From Candidatus Izemoplasma sp. (GTDB taxonomy: Bacteria; Bacillota_I; Bacilli_A; Izemoplasmatales; Izemoplasmataceae): a stretch of DNA of 54,749 bases. The notes below the pieces were generated by a model. It was not told the DNA's origin, did no database searches, and worked only from the letters and a program-made list of their open reading frames with translations. Of the stretch, positions 48,297-54,749 are shown piece by piece. A program made the position numbers and the translations under genes. The stretch spans positions 1 through 54,749 of the forward strand of contig JAOZRX010000007.1 of NCBI GenBank assembly GCA_029939945.1, read 5' to 3'. Each line of letters opens with the position of its first letter. Positions within the stretch are counted from its first letter, which is position 1.

Positions 48297-48849
48297 TAAT
48301 AAATTTATTCTTGCTAGTAAATCACCTCGAAGAATAGAACTCATTAATGTTCTAGATATCGATTTTGAGGTTATTCCTAGTGATGTTGAAGAAATAATTA
48401 AAGAAGGATTAACAAACGAAGAGATAGTTATTGATATTGCTTATCAAAAGGCTTGCGATATAAACGCAAAGAATCCTGGAAAGTATGTTCTTGGGTTTGA
48501 TACATTAGTTATATTAGATGGAGTACCTTTAGGGAAACCCAAAGATGAACAAGATGCTTTTAGAATGTTGAGATTGCTTAGTGGTAGGACTCATACAGTG
48601 TTAACTGGATGTGCCATAGTTAAAGGCAAGCATAAGGATTCATTCTACAGTTCAGCTGATGTAACGTTTAATGAAATGACTGATGAAGAAATAAAAGAGT
48701 ATGTTGAAACTAAAGAACCAATGGATAAAGCTGGAGCTTACGGTATTCAGGCATATGGATCAAAATATATTAAAGAAGTAAATGGTGATTATTTTACAAT
48801 AGTAGGATTACCAATTGCTAAACTTTATAAAAAGATAAAAGAACTGTAA
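48289..48849 (+). CDS. maf: Maf-family nucleotide pyrophosphatase
   Basis: 186 aa. Maf proteins hydrolyse non-canonical or canonical nucleoside triphosphates to monophosphates (house-cleaning). Signature ILASKSPRRIELI at the N-terminus, VLGFDTLVILDG with the catalytic acid, LSGRTHTVLTG and KAGAYGIQAYG are present. The start is a TTG at 48289, inside the end of the MFS gene. No ATG is available before the conserved N-terminus, so this coupled TTG start is well supported. Confidence 0.93.
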   Translation: MSNNKFILASKSPRRIELINVLDIDFEVIPSDVEEIIKEGLTNEEIVIDIAYQKACDINAKNPGKYVLGFDTLVILDGVPLGKPKDEQDAFRMLRLLSGRTHTVLTGCAIVKGKHKDSFYSSADVTFNEMTDEEIKEYVETKEPMDKAGAYGIQAYGSKYIKEVNGDYFTIVGLPIAKLYKKIKEL

Positions 48850-48873
48850 AGAGACCGTCCAAGGTCTCTTTTT
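48848..48873 (+). terminator. Terminator after maf
   Basis: AAAGAGACC (48848-48856) with GGTCTCTTT (48863-48871), then T residues. Confidence 0.85.
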
Positions 48874-48992
48874 ACTTGTTTTGTATCCTTTTTTTGTAGT
48901 TTGGTGTAAAATAAATGTATGATACCTTAAAACTATATAAAAAAATTATTAGAAGTGATATTCTAGGTGTGACTTCAGAAGGAGGCTATTTT

Positions 48993-49514
48993 ATGTTTAA
49001 TCTAAAAGTATCAAAAAGTGAACATAAAATAATAAAAGAGAGGCTTAACCTTGTTGAGACAGTTAATTATGATTATGTTTTAACTGATGATAAGGAACTG
49101 ATTGAAGATGATAAAGTAAATATTGTCTTTAATGAAGCTGAGATTACAAGAGTTACTAAACTATTAGATTTAATTGTTAGAGGAGAAGAGTTATACATTA
49201 TTGGAAACAATGAATTTGGACAAAAGAGTGTTGAATCACGTAACTTTTACTATTTCATTGTTGAAGATGAAGATGTTTACGGAGTTTTAAATAATACTAG
49301 ATTATTAATTAGATCTAAATTATACGAAATTGATAAGCTCTTAGAACATAAAAACTTTATCCGTATAAGTAAATACTGTTTAGTAAATATTGGTAAAATT
49401 GATTATATCAAGCCTGCTCTTAACTCAAAACTTGATTTATTACTCAAGAATAATGAACATCTTGAGGTAAACCGTGGATATTATAAAGATTTTAAGAAAG
49501 CTTTAGAAATTTAG
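48993..49514 (+). CDS. LytTR-type DNA-binding protein
   Basis: About 173 aa from the ATG at 48993, which follows GAAGGAGG; a longer frame reaches back to 48915 but lacks a ribosome site. The N-terminal part (about 1-75) is a small domain of unknown type. The C-terminal part (about 80-173) is a LytTR domain: an RNFYYFIVEDEDVYGVLNN strand region, YEIDKLLEHKNFIRISKYCLVN and VNRGYYKDFKKAL. LytTR proteins bind direct repeats and regulate nearby genes. No receiver domain is present. Eleven bp later lies the beta-propeller gene, its likely partner or target. Confidence 0.85.
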   Translation: MFNLKVSKSEHKIIKERLNLVETVNYDYVLTDDKELIEDDKVNIVFNEAEITRVTKLLDLIVRGEELYIIGNNEFGQKSVESRNFYYFIVEDEDVYGVLNNTRLLIRSKLYEIDKLLEHKNFIRISKYCLVNIGKIDYIKPALNSKLDLLLKNNEHLEVNRGYYKDFKKALEI

Positions 49515-49525
49515 GAGGTATCGCA

Positions 49526-51667
49526 ATGGAATTTTTAATAAATAATCCAGTAATTGCTTTTGCATTGTTAGTAGTACTTGGATTTACAACATTGATGATT
49601 ACAAAATTATTTGAAGAAGTAAAATTAAACAATTTGTTATCTATAAAACAAAAACAGATGAGAATTAGTTCTCCAGTTAAAAGTATAAAAGGACGTATTG
49701 CATATTTATCAAGTGCAGCCCTAGCACCAGTTGTTGCGGTTGTAGTTATGGTAAGTGTTGCATTAAATCCTCAAATTATTCCAACTGGTGATCTTTTAGT
49801 AGTCGAATCTTCAAATGATATTATTGAGCTTTATTCAGTATTTCAAGAAAGAATTAATAATGATTACCAATCATTCGATTGGAGAAAAAGTAGTGATATG
49901 GAAGCTGTACTAGAAGGTGGGATAATTGGAAATTCAAATGCCTTAACTGATGATTTAATTATGTATGAATTTGTCACAGTTCCTACTGCTACTTTAGACT
50001 TAGATGCATTAACAAGTGAAGCTGGTAGTTCTGATTATTCAGGAACTAATAACCAAGTAATTGGTGTAGATGAAATGGATAATGTTCTCACAGACGGTAA
50101 ATTTATTTACACAATGTATGAAAATAAAGTTCAGATCACATTAGCTTATACTGAAGCAAGTGGACCTGGAGTATTAAATCTTTATAAAACATTTGAATTT
50201 ACAAGTGATTATTGTGAAGATGATCAGTTTTATCCAGAAGGAATGTATGTTGATGATAATTACTTAGTTATAATTGGAAATCAATACACATATAATTGTG
50301 ATGAACAAAAATACTCTGATGATGGTGAACCTTTAATGGATATATATCCTTATTGGTACGCTTCAAGTAGTGATATAAAAGTTCTAGTTTTTGATAAAAC
50401 AAATGATTTTGAACTTAAAGACGAATACAAAATGAATGGGTATTTCACAGGAACTAGAAAAATTGAAACTGAATCAGCAAATACGCTGTATATCGTTACT
50501 AATAACTATATTCCATTCTATTTAGATGATTTAAATGTTGATGATTATTTAAATCAATATGAAGTTAATGGAGAAGTTACAAAAGCAGAATATGAAGATA
50601 TAGTTTATGTTGAAGGAACTTCACCAAACTCTTTTACAACATTTTATGGAATAGATTTGGATACAACAGAAGTAGATGTGGAAACTGTCTTAGGAGATAG
50701 TGGATATAATCTATATGTATCAAACTATAATATGTATTTAGTAGGATCAGCTTATTTCTTCTTACCAATGGTAGATTTTATTGATACAGCTGAACAAACA
50801 TATGAAAATAAAACAGCTATTTTAAAAATTTCTATAAGTGCTGGAGAAGTTGAATACTTTGGAAGTGGCTATGTTGAAGGATATTCATTAGATCAATTCT
50901 CAATGGATGAACATAACGGATATTTAAGAATAACTACTACAAATAATGCTTGGGGAGAAGATATTAACAATAGATTATTTGTTTTAGATCAAAATCTTAA
51001 ACAAGTAGCTGTTCTTGAAAACTTAGGAAAACCAAGAGAAACAATTAAATCAACAAGATTTGTTGGAAATTATGCTTATGTTGTAACATTTGAGCAAACA
51101 GATCCATTCTACATTATTAATCTATCAAATCCACAAGATCCGTTTGTGGAAGGAGAGTTAAGTATGCCTGGATATAGTGCATATTTACAACCTTTAGGAG
51201 AAAATTTTGTTCTAGGATTAGGATATGGTGATAATTTAGGTGGAACACAAGGACTAAAATTTGCAATTTATGATGTATCTGACAAAACTGCTCCAGTAGA
51301 ATTAGATAATGTTACATTTGATTATTCTGAGTTTGGTTGGGCAAATAGTAGTGCAATATATAATCACAAGGATTTATTAGTTAGCTTAGATAAAGGGATT
51401 ATTGCTCTTCCATTTAACCTTTACGGTTATAATAATCAACTTGATACTTATTCATATAATAGCGGTATCTTAGTTTACAATATCGATCTTGAAACTGGAT
51501 TTGAATATAGCGGGTATGTTACACATGCTACGGATTCAGCAGAAGATGTATATGTCTATAAGAGTAAATTTATAAGTGATTATTTCTATACAGTATCAAA
51601 TGAATATATTAAAGTATCAACAATACTAGATCCAGAAACAATACTTCATTCCACAAATTTAAATTAG
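49526..51667 (+). CDS. Membrane-anchored beta-propeller protein (COG4880-like)
   Basis: 713 aa. Two N-terminal helices (about residues 8-26 and 63-84) border a basic loop (KIKQKQMRISSPVKSIKGR region), so the bulk lies outside the cell. The segment NNQVIGVDEMDNVLTDGKFI (about 178-197) matches the start of the secreted beta-propeller family distantly related to WD40 (Pfam Beta_propel). Repeated blades with ITTTNNAWGEDI, YVVTFEQTDPFYIINLSNPQ and GENFVLGLGYGDN follow. Rich in Asp, Tyr and Thr. Function unknown. Probably co-transcribed with the LytTR gene. AGGAGG start. Confidence 0.85.
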   Translation: MEFLINNPVIAFALLVVLGFTTLMITKLFEEVKLNNLLSIKQKQMRISSPVKSIKGRIAYLSSAALAPVVAVVVMVSVALNPQIIPTGDLLVVESSNDIIELYSVFQERINNDYQSFDWRKSSDMEAVLEGGIIGNSNALTDDLIMYEFVTVPTATLDLDALTSEAGSSDYSGTNNQVIGVDEMDNVLTDGKFIYTMYENKVQITLAYTEASGPGVLNLYKTFEFTSDYCEDDQFYPEGMYVDDNYLVIIGNQYTYNCDEQKYSDDGEPLMDIYPYWYASSSDIKVLVFDKTNDFELKDEYKMNGYFTGTRKIETESANTLYIVTNNYIPFYLDDLNVDDYLNQYEVNGEVTKAEYEDIVYVEGTSPNSFTTFYGIDLDTTEVDVETVLGDSGYNLYVSNYNMYLVGSAYFFLPMVDFIDTAEQTYENKTAILKISISAGEVEYFGSGYVEGYSLDQFSMDEHNGYLRITTTNNAWGEDINNRLFVLDQNLKQVAVLENLGKPRETIKSTRFVGNYAYVVTFEQTDPFYIINLSNPQDPFVEGELSMPGYSAYLQPLGENFVLGLGYGDNLGGTQGLKFAIYDVSDKTAPVELDNVTFDYSEFGWANSSAIYNHKDLLVSLDKGIIALPFNLYGYNNQLDTYSYNSGILVYNIDLETGFEYSGYVTHATDSAEDVYVYKSKFISDYFYTVSNEYIKVSTILDPETILHSTNLN

Positions 51668-51672
51668 ATTAA

Positions 51673-51700
51673 AAAAATAATCGCCTAGGCGATTATTTTT
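51673..51700. terminator. Bidirectional terminator, beta-propeller / malic enzyme genes
   Basis: A perfect palindrome with 14-bp arms (core ATCGCC-TA... centred at 51686/51687), A-rich on one side and T-rich on the other. Confidence 0.8.
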
Positions 51701-52892
51701 ATTTACGGTATATTTTCAAACGATATACTTCATCTTTTACGGCTTTACTAACAGCAACTACAACTCTTTTATCAAATGGGGAAGGAATAATATAGTCTCT
51801 TCTTAATTCTTCATCTTTAATAATGTAAGCAATAGCTTTTGCTGCGCTTAATTTCATACTTTCGGTTATTTTAGTTGATTTAGAATCTAGTGCTCCTCTA
51901 AACAAACCTGGGAAAGCAAGAACATTATTGATTTGATTAGGGAAATCAGATCTTCCTGTACCTACAACAAAAGCTTTTGCCTCTATTGCTTCATCAGGCA
52001 TTATTTCAGGATCAGGATTTGCCATTGCAAAGATAAACGGGTCTTTATTCATTGAACTAACCATTTCTTTTGTAACAAGTGCTTTTACTGATACACCGAT
52101 AAAGACATCTTTATGTTTCATTAACGCTTCTAAGGAGTCATTATCAAGGTTGTTAGGGAAATCAATGATTGATTGATCAATTAATTCTTTTATGAGAAAA
52201 GAGTAAGAATCATATTTATCTTTCAATACGACTCCATCAATATTATAACCATATATTTTTTTAACTCCCATATCTTTTAATAATCTAGCAATTGAACTAC
52301 CAGCTGCACCAGTTCCGCTTAACACTATTTCTAAATCTTCTAATTTTCTTCCAGACAATCTACATGAATTTATTAAGGCAGCTGAGGTAACAATTGCTGT
52401 TCCGTGCTGATCATCATGGAAAACTGGAATATCTAGTTCTTCTTTTAATCTTCTCTCGATAATAACACAGTTTGGTGCACTAATATCTTCTAAATTGATA
52501 CCTCCGAATGTTGGAGATATTTTTTTGACAATGTTTATTATTTCTTCAGGATCTTGTGTATCAAGACATATTGGGAAAGCATCTACATCTGCGAATTCTT
52601 TAAATAGAATAGCTTTTCCTTCCATAACAGGAAGACTTGCATGAGGGCCAATATTACCTAAACCAAGTACTGCACTCCCGTCAGTAACTATCGCAATGAG
52701 ATTTCCTTTTGATGTATATTTATAGATATCATTTGGGTTATCCTTTATTTTTAAACAAGGTTCTGCGACTCCTGGGCTATAAGCTAAAGACAAATCATCA
52801 CTATTCTTTACTCTTACCTTAGAAATAACAGTTATTTTACCAGTATTCTTTTCATGAAGATCTAAACTTCTCTTTTTAATATCGCTTTCCAT
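51699..52892 (-). CDS. NAD(P)-dependent malic enzyme
   Basis: Oxidative decarboxylation of malate to pyruvate. 397 aa, the short bacterial form without the phosphotransacetylase-like extension. Marks: AYSPGVAEPCLKI, VLGLGNIGPHASLPVMEGK, VFHDDQHGTAIVTSAALIN (metal and substrate site) and a Rossmann GTGAAGSSIARLLKDMG. Cofactor preference is not decided by sequence here. Its start overlaps the stop of the fumarase beta subunit by 1 bp, so the three genes form a fumarate to malate to pyruvate operon. Confidence 0.95.
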   Translation of the reverse strand: MESDIKKRSLDLHEKNTGKITVISKVRVKNSDDLSLAYSPGVAEPCLKIKDNPNDIYKYTSKGNLIAIVTDGSAVLGLGNIGPHASLPVMEGKAILFKEFADVDAFPICLDTQDPEEIINIVKKISPTFGGINLEDISAPNCVIIERRLKEELDIPVFHDDQHGTAIVTSAALINSCRLSGRKLEDLEIVLSGTGAAGSSIARLLKDMGVKKIYGYNIDGVVLKDKYDSYSFLIKELIDQSIIDFPNNLDNDSLEALMKHKDVFIGVSVKALVTKEMVSSMNKDPFIFAMANPDPEIMPDEAIEAKAFVVGTGRSDFPNQINNVLAFPGLFRGALDSKSTKITESMKLSAAKAIAYIIKDEELRRDYIIPSPFDKRVVVAVSKAVKDEVYRLKIYRK

Positions 52893-53410
52893 TAGATTTT
52901 TGCCTCAAAGATACTATTTCCATAGATATCATAGGCAACAAAGCATGGAAAATCAACAACTTCTAATTTGTAAACGGCTTCAGCACCTAAATCTTCATAC
53001 ATGATAACTTCGCTATTCTTAATTTTACTACTTAGTAGCGCACCAGCACCACCTGTAGCTATTAAGTATACTGAATTATTTTTTATCATTTCCATTCTAA
53101 ACTCTTCACTTCTATTTCCTTTACCTATCATCAGTTTTAAACCTTTTTCCATAAGTGGAACCGCTAATTTATCCATTCTATAACTAGATGTGGGTCCGCT
53201 TGCTCCAATTGCGAATCCATCTCTTTTTGGAGTAGGTCCAACATAATATATAATACTTCCGTAAATTTCAAACTTCATGTTTTTCTCATTTATTAATCTT
53301 GAATGCGCTTGGTCTCTTGCGGTAAAAATTGTTCCAGTAATTAATACTTTATCTCCGACTTTAAGTAGTTTTATATCTTTATCTTCTATTGGTGTATTAA
53401 GTTTTATCAT
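52892..53410 (-). CDS. Class I fumarase, beta subunit (C-terminal domain)
   Basis: 172 aa. The family also includes L(+)-tartrate dehydratase beta. Conserved TARDQAHSRL, YYVGPTPKRDGFAIGASGPT, RMDKLAVPLMEKG, IGKGNRSEEF and the C-terminal ATGGAGALLSSKI with EDLGAEAVYKLEV. The adjacent alpha subunit overlaps by 4 bp. Pairing with a malic enzyme gene favours fumarase over tartrate dehydratase. Confidence 0.92.
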   Translation of the reverse strand: MIKLNTPIEDKDIKLLKVGDKVLITGTIFTARDQAHSRLINEKNMKFEIYGSIIYYVGPTPKRDGFAIGASGPTSSYRMDKLAVPLMEKGLKLMIGKGNRSEEFRMEMIKNNSVYLIATGGAGALLSSKIKNSEVIMYEDLGAEAVYKLEVVDFPCFVAYDIYGNSIFEAKI

Positions 53411-54246
53411 AATATCACCTCTTTATGTCTAGAAGAATGACATTGGATATTTATCGCTACAGGAAGGCTTGCGATATGCATTGGGAAGTAATTAATTTTC
53501 ACTGCTAAACAAGTTGTAACTCCACCTACGCCCATTGGTCCAACACCAAGTTTATTAATTTCATTAAATAAATCATTTTCTAATTGCTTAATTGTTTCAT
53601 CATTATTAGAATCGTCTAAATCTCTAAAAAGAGCTTCTTTTGCTAAAAGAGCACTTTTTTCAAAGTTACCACCAATTCCAATTCCAACAATTAAAGGTGG
53701 GCAAGGTCTACCCCCAGCATTAAAAATTGTATCAAGAACTAATTTCTTAACTCCATTAATACCTTCAGTTGGTGTTAGCATTGTAACTTTACTCATATTT
53801 TCACTACCGCCACCTTTTGCAGCGATTTTCATAATAATTTTATCACCTGGGATAATTTTTGTATGAATTATTGCTGGAGTATTATCTAAGGTATTTGTTC
53901 TATTAAAAGGATGATTTACAATTGATTTACGAAGATATCCCTCGTTATAACCTTGTTTTACACCTTCATTAATAGCTTCATAAATGTCTCCATTAAAAGT
54001 TACTTGGCTCCCAATTTCTAAGAAAACAACTACAACACCAGTATCTTGGCATAATGGAATATTACCTTCCTTTGCAATTTCTTGGTTTTCAAGGATGTCA
54101 TCTAAAATTGATTTTGATAAATCTTTTGTTTCTCTTTCTTTAGCTTTTCTAATCAGAGAAACAAGAGAACCATCCAATTTGTAGTTAATTTCTATCACAG
54201 TTTCTTTAATTAGTTTTGTAATATCATTTAAATTGATTAAACGCAT
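53407..54246 (-). CDS. Class I fumarase, alpha subunit (Fe-S)
   Basis: About 279 aa. Reversibly hydrates fumarate to malate using an oxygen-sensitive [4Fe-4S] cluster. The three cluster cysteines are visible in PLCQDTGVV (about residue 59), GRPCPPLIVGIG and GVTTCLAVKI. Other marks are TPTEGINGVKK and the C-terminal CHSSRHKEV. The GTG nine bases upstream lies in AGGTGA, so ATG 54246 is the start. Two-subunit enzymes of this kind are common in anaerobes. First gene of the fumarase-malic enzyme operon. Confidence 0.94.
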   Translation of the reverse strand: MRLINLNDITKLIKETVIEINYKLDGSLVSLIRKAKERETKDLSKSILDDILENQEIAKEGNIPLCQDTGVVVVFLEIGSQVTFNGDIYEAINEGVKQGYNEGYLRKSIVNHPFNRTNTLDNTPAIIHTKIIPGDKIIMKIAAKGGGSENMSKVTMLTPTEGINGVKKLVLDTIFNAGGRPCPPLIVGIGIGGNFEKSALLAKEALFRDLDDSNNDETIKQLENDLFNEINKLGVGPMGVGGVTTCLAVKINYFPMHIASLPVAINIQCHSSRHKEVIL

Positions 54247-54273
54247 TGTTTTCACCTTCTTTATCTCAAATCA

Positions 54274-54282
54274 ATTATAACA
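54274..54282 (-). promoter_or_regulatory. Extended -10 promoter of the fumarase-malic enzyme operon
   Basis: Minus strand TGT-TATAAT, 27 bp upstream of the fumarase start. Confidence 0.5.
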
Positions 54283-54346
54283 CAATTGTAGATATAATAT
54301 ATATTACAAAAATTATTTAATATATATAAAAAAAGAAATATTTTAC

Positions 54347-54375
54347 TTGATTATCTAAAAGTAGTTTGATATAAT
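54347..54375 (+). promoter_or_regulatory. Promoter of rpmE
   Basis: -35 TTGATT (54347-54352), a 17-bp spacer, and -10 TATAAT (54370-54375) with TGA ahead of it (extended). Confidence 0.65.
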
Positions 54376-54395
54376 TTGATAGCAATTAAAACTTA

Positions 54396-54411
54396 CTATG
54401 GGAAACCATGG
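54396..54411 (+). promoter_or_regulatory. Small GAAA-capped hairpin in the rpmE leader
   Basis: ATGG-GAAA-CCAT (54398-54409), extendable by one wobble and one C-G pair, sits just before the GGAAGGAG ribosome site. It may be an L31 autoregulation element, as leaders of this sort precede many r-protein genes; not proven. Confidence 0.35.
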
Positions 54412-54427
54412 CGGAAGGAGCTTTACG

Positions 54428-54637
54428 ATGAAAAAAGGAATACATCCAGAATACCAAACTGTTTCAATTACTTGCACAACTTGTGGAAACGTATTTGAGG
54501 GCGGAAGTACAAAAAAAGAACTACGTGTAGATACATGTTCAAATTGTCACCCTTTCTATACAGGAGAACAAAAATTTGGTGCAGCAACAGGTCGTGTTGA
54601 GAGATTCAATAGACGTTACAAAGTAAATAAAAAATAG
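54428..54637 (+). CDS. rpmE: 50S ribosomal protein bL31 (zinc form)
   Basis: 69 aa. Sequence [20 protein letters not shown], then [13 protein letters not shown], carries the two Cys pairs of the zinc-binding type, and ends FNRRYK. The ATG at 54428 follows GGAAGGAG. An in-frame ATG at 54398 is inside the leader hairpin and is rejected. Having the zinc form means zinc limitation would matter to this cell. A terminator follows. In Bacillus rpmE also lies downstream of the pyrG-fbaA region. Confidence 0.96.
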   Translation: MKKGIHPEYQTVSITCTTCGNVFEGGSTKKELRVDTCSNCHPFYTGEQKFGAATGRVERFNRRYKVNKK

Positions 54638-54651
54638 AACTTAAATAATAG

Positions 54652-54673
54652 AAGTCACTTAGGTGACTTTTTT
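54652..54673 (+). terminator. Terminator after rpmE
   Basis: AAGTCAC (54652-54658) with GTGACTT (54663-54669), loop TTAG, then T residues. Confidence 0.8.
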
Positions 54674-54684
54674 ATTTACAATAA

Positions 54685-54712
54685 AAAACCCAAATTAAGA
54701 AATTTGGGTTTT
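54685..54712 (-). terminator. Terminator of a leftward gene entering from the right edge
   Basis: A perfect 12-bp inverted repeat (54685-54696 with 54701-54712), loop AAGA, with a T-rich tract on the minus-strand side. Confidence 0.75.
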
Positions 54713-54718
54713 CTTTTA

Positions 54719-54749
54719 TTATTTATAGAATTTTCTTGGTTTATATTTC
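54719..54749 (-). CDS. Partial CDS: C-terminus of a leftward gene
   Basis: Reading the minus strand from the right edge, one frame gives KYKPRKFYK and stops at TAA (54721-54719), seven bp before a strong minus-strand terminator. This is consistent with the very end of a gene lying outside the window. Too short to identify; the basic Lys/Arg/Tyr tail is all that can be seen. Confidence 0.4.
   Translation of the reverse strand, partial: KYKPRKFYK

Noticed and set aside
48915-48992. 26-residue N-terminal extension of the LytTR protein
   Set aside because: No ribosome site at 48915, whereas GAAGGAGG precedes the ATG at 48993.
51673-51700. Insertion-element end or attachment site at the palindrome
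   Set aside because: It lies between convergent genes with A- and T-rich flanks, as a bidirectional terminator does; no transposase or target duplication is nearby.

Overview
This A+T-rich window of about 55 kb is almost fully coding. It is most likely chromosomal DNA of a low-GC Firmicutes/Mollicutes-type bacterium. TGA is used as a stop (for example in the genes ending at 3278 and 6150), so this is not a mycoplasma with reassigned TGA. Several gene orders are of Firmicutes type: dnaX-ybaB-recR, tilS-hpt-ftsH, a DUF1934 gene followed by rpoE and pyrG, and pst-phoU. Fe-S class I fumarase, malic enzyme and a large set of surface lipoproteins, among them nucleases, suggest an anaerobic Izemoplasma-like or Haloplasma-like lineage. 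That placement is an inference, not a proof.

Layout. 1-284: a GC-richer non-coding segment with a leftward promoter, possibly the 5' end of a structured RNA. 285-5604: asnS, then a leftward block of a 126-aa unknown protein, NfeD, an RDD membrane protein and an SPFH (stomatin-like) protein, preceded by leftward mnmE. 5671-9453: a small membrane protein, then the DNA-maintenance operon dnaX-ybaB-recR and another small membrane protein. 9619-19423: a UgpABCE/Msm-type ABC importer with its binding lipoprotein, followed by two staphylococcal-nuclease-type lipoproteins and a 1019-aa surface lipoprotein made of Ig-like, OB-fold-like and lamin-tail domains. 19838-21737: two tandem NrnA-type DHH phosphoesterases. 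21825-30213: a phosphate regulon (Na/Pi cotransporter, response regulator, pstS-C-A-B, phoU, histidine kinase). 30331-33034: DUF1934 protein, RNA polymerase delta subunit and pyrG with a leader attenuator. 33264-39021: tldD/pmbA, class II aldolase, ZIP transporter, an unknown acidic protein and cysE. 39052-46867 (leftward): cysK, lysS, a TroA/ZnuA-like lipoprotein, rqcP, and tilS-hpt-ftsH. 46968-51667: a UMF1-type MFS transporter, maf, and a LytTR regulator paired with a membrane-anchored beta-propeller protein. 51699-54246 (leftward): fumarase alpha and beta subunits and malic enzyme. 54428-54637: rpmE, followed by the probable 3' end of a leftward gene.

How it fits together. The most interesting stretch is 9619-21737. 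It couples an importer with cell-surface nucleases and a nucleic-acid-binding-like scaffold, and is followed by two oligonucleotide-degrading enzymes. It reads as a candidate extracellular DNA (or nucleotide/phosphate) scavenging locus, and the phosphate regulon next to it fits that reading. Within the pst operon, PstS appears circularly permuted: its second lobe comes first. pyrG carries all the elements of CTP-sensing reiterative-transcription attenuation. Fourteen intergenic -10 elements are of the extended form TGN-TATAAT, usually without a good -35 box.
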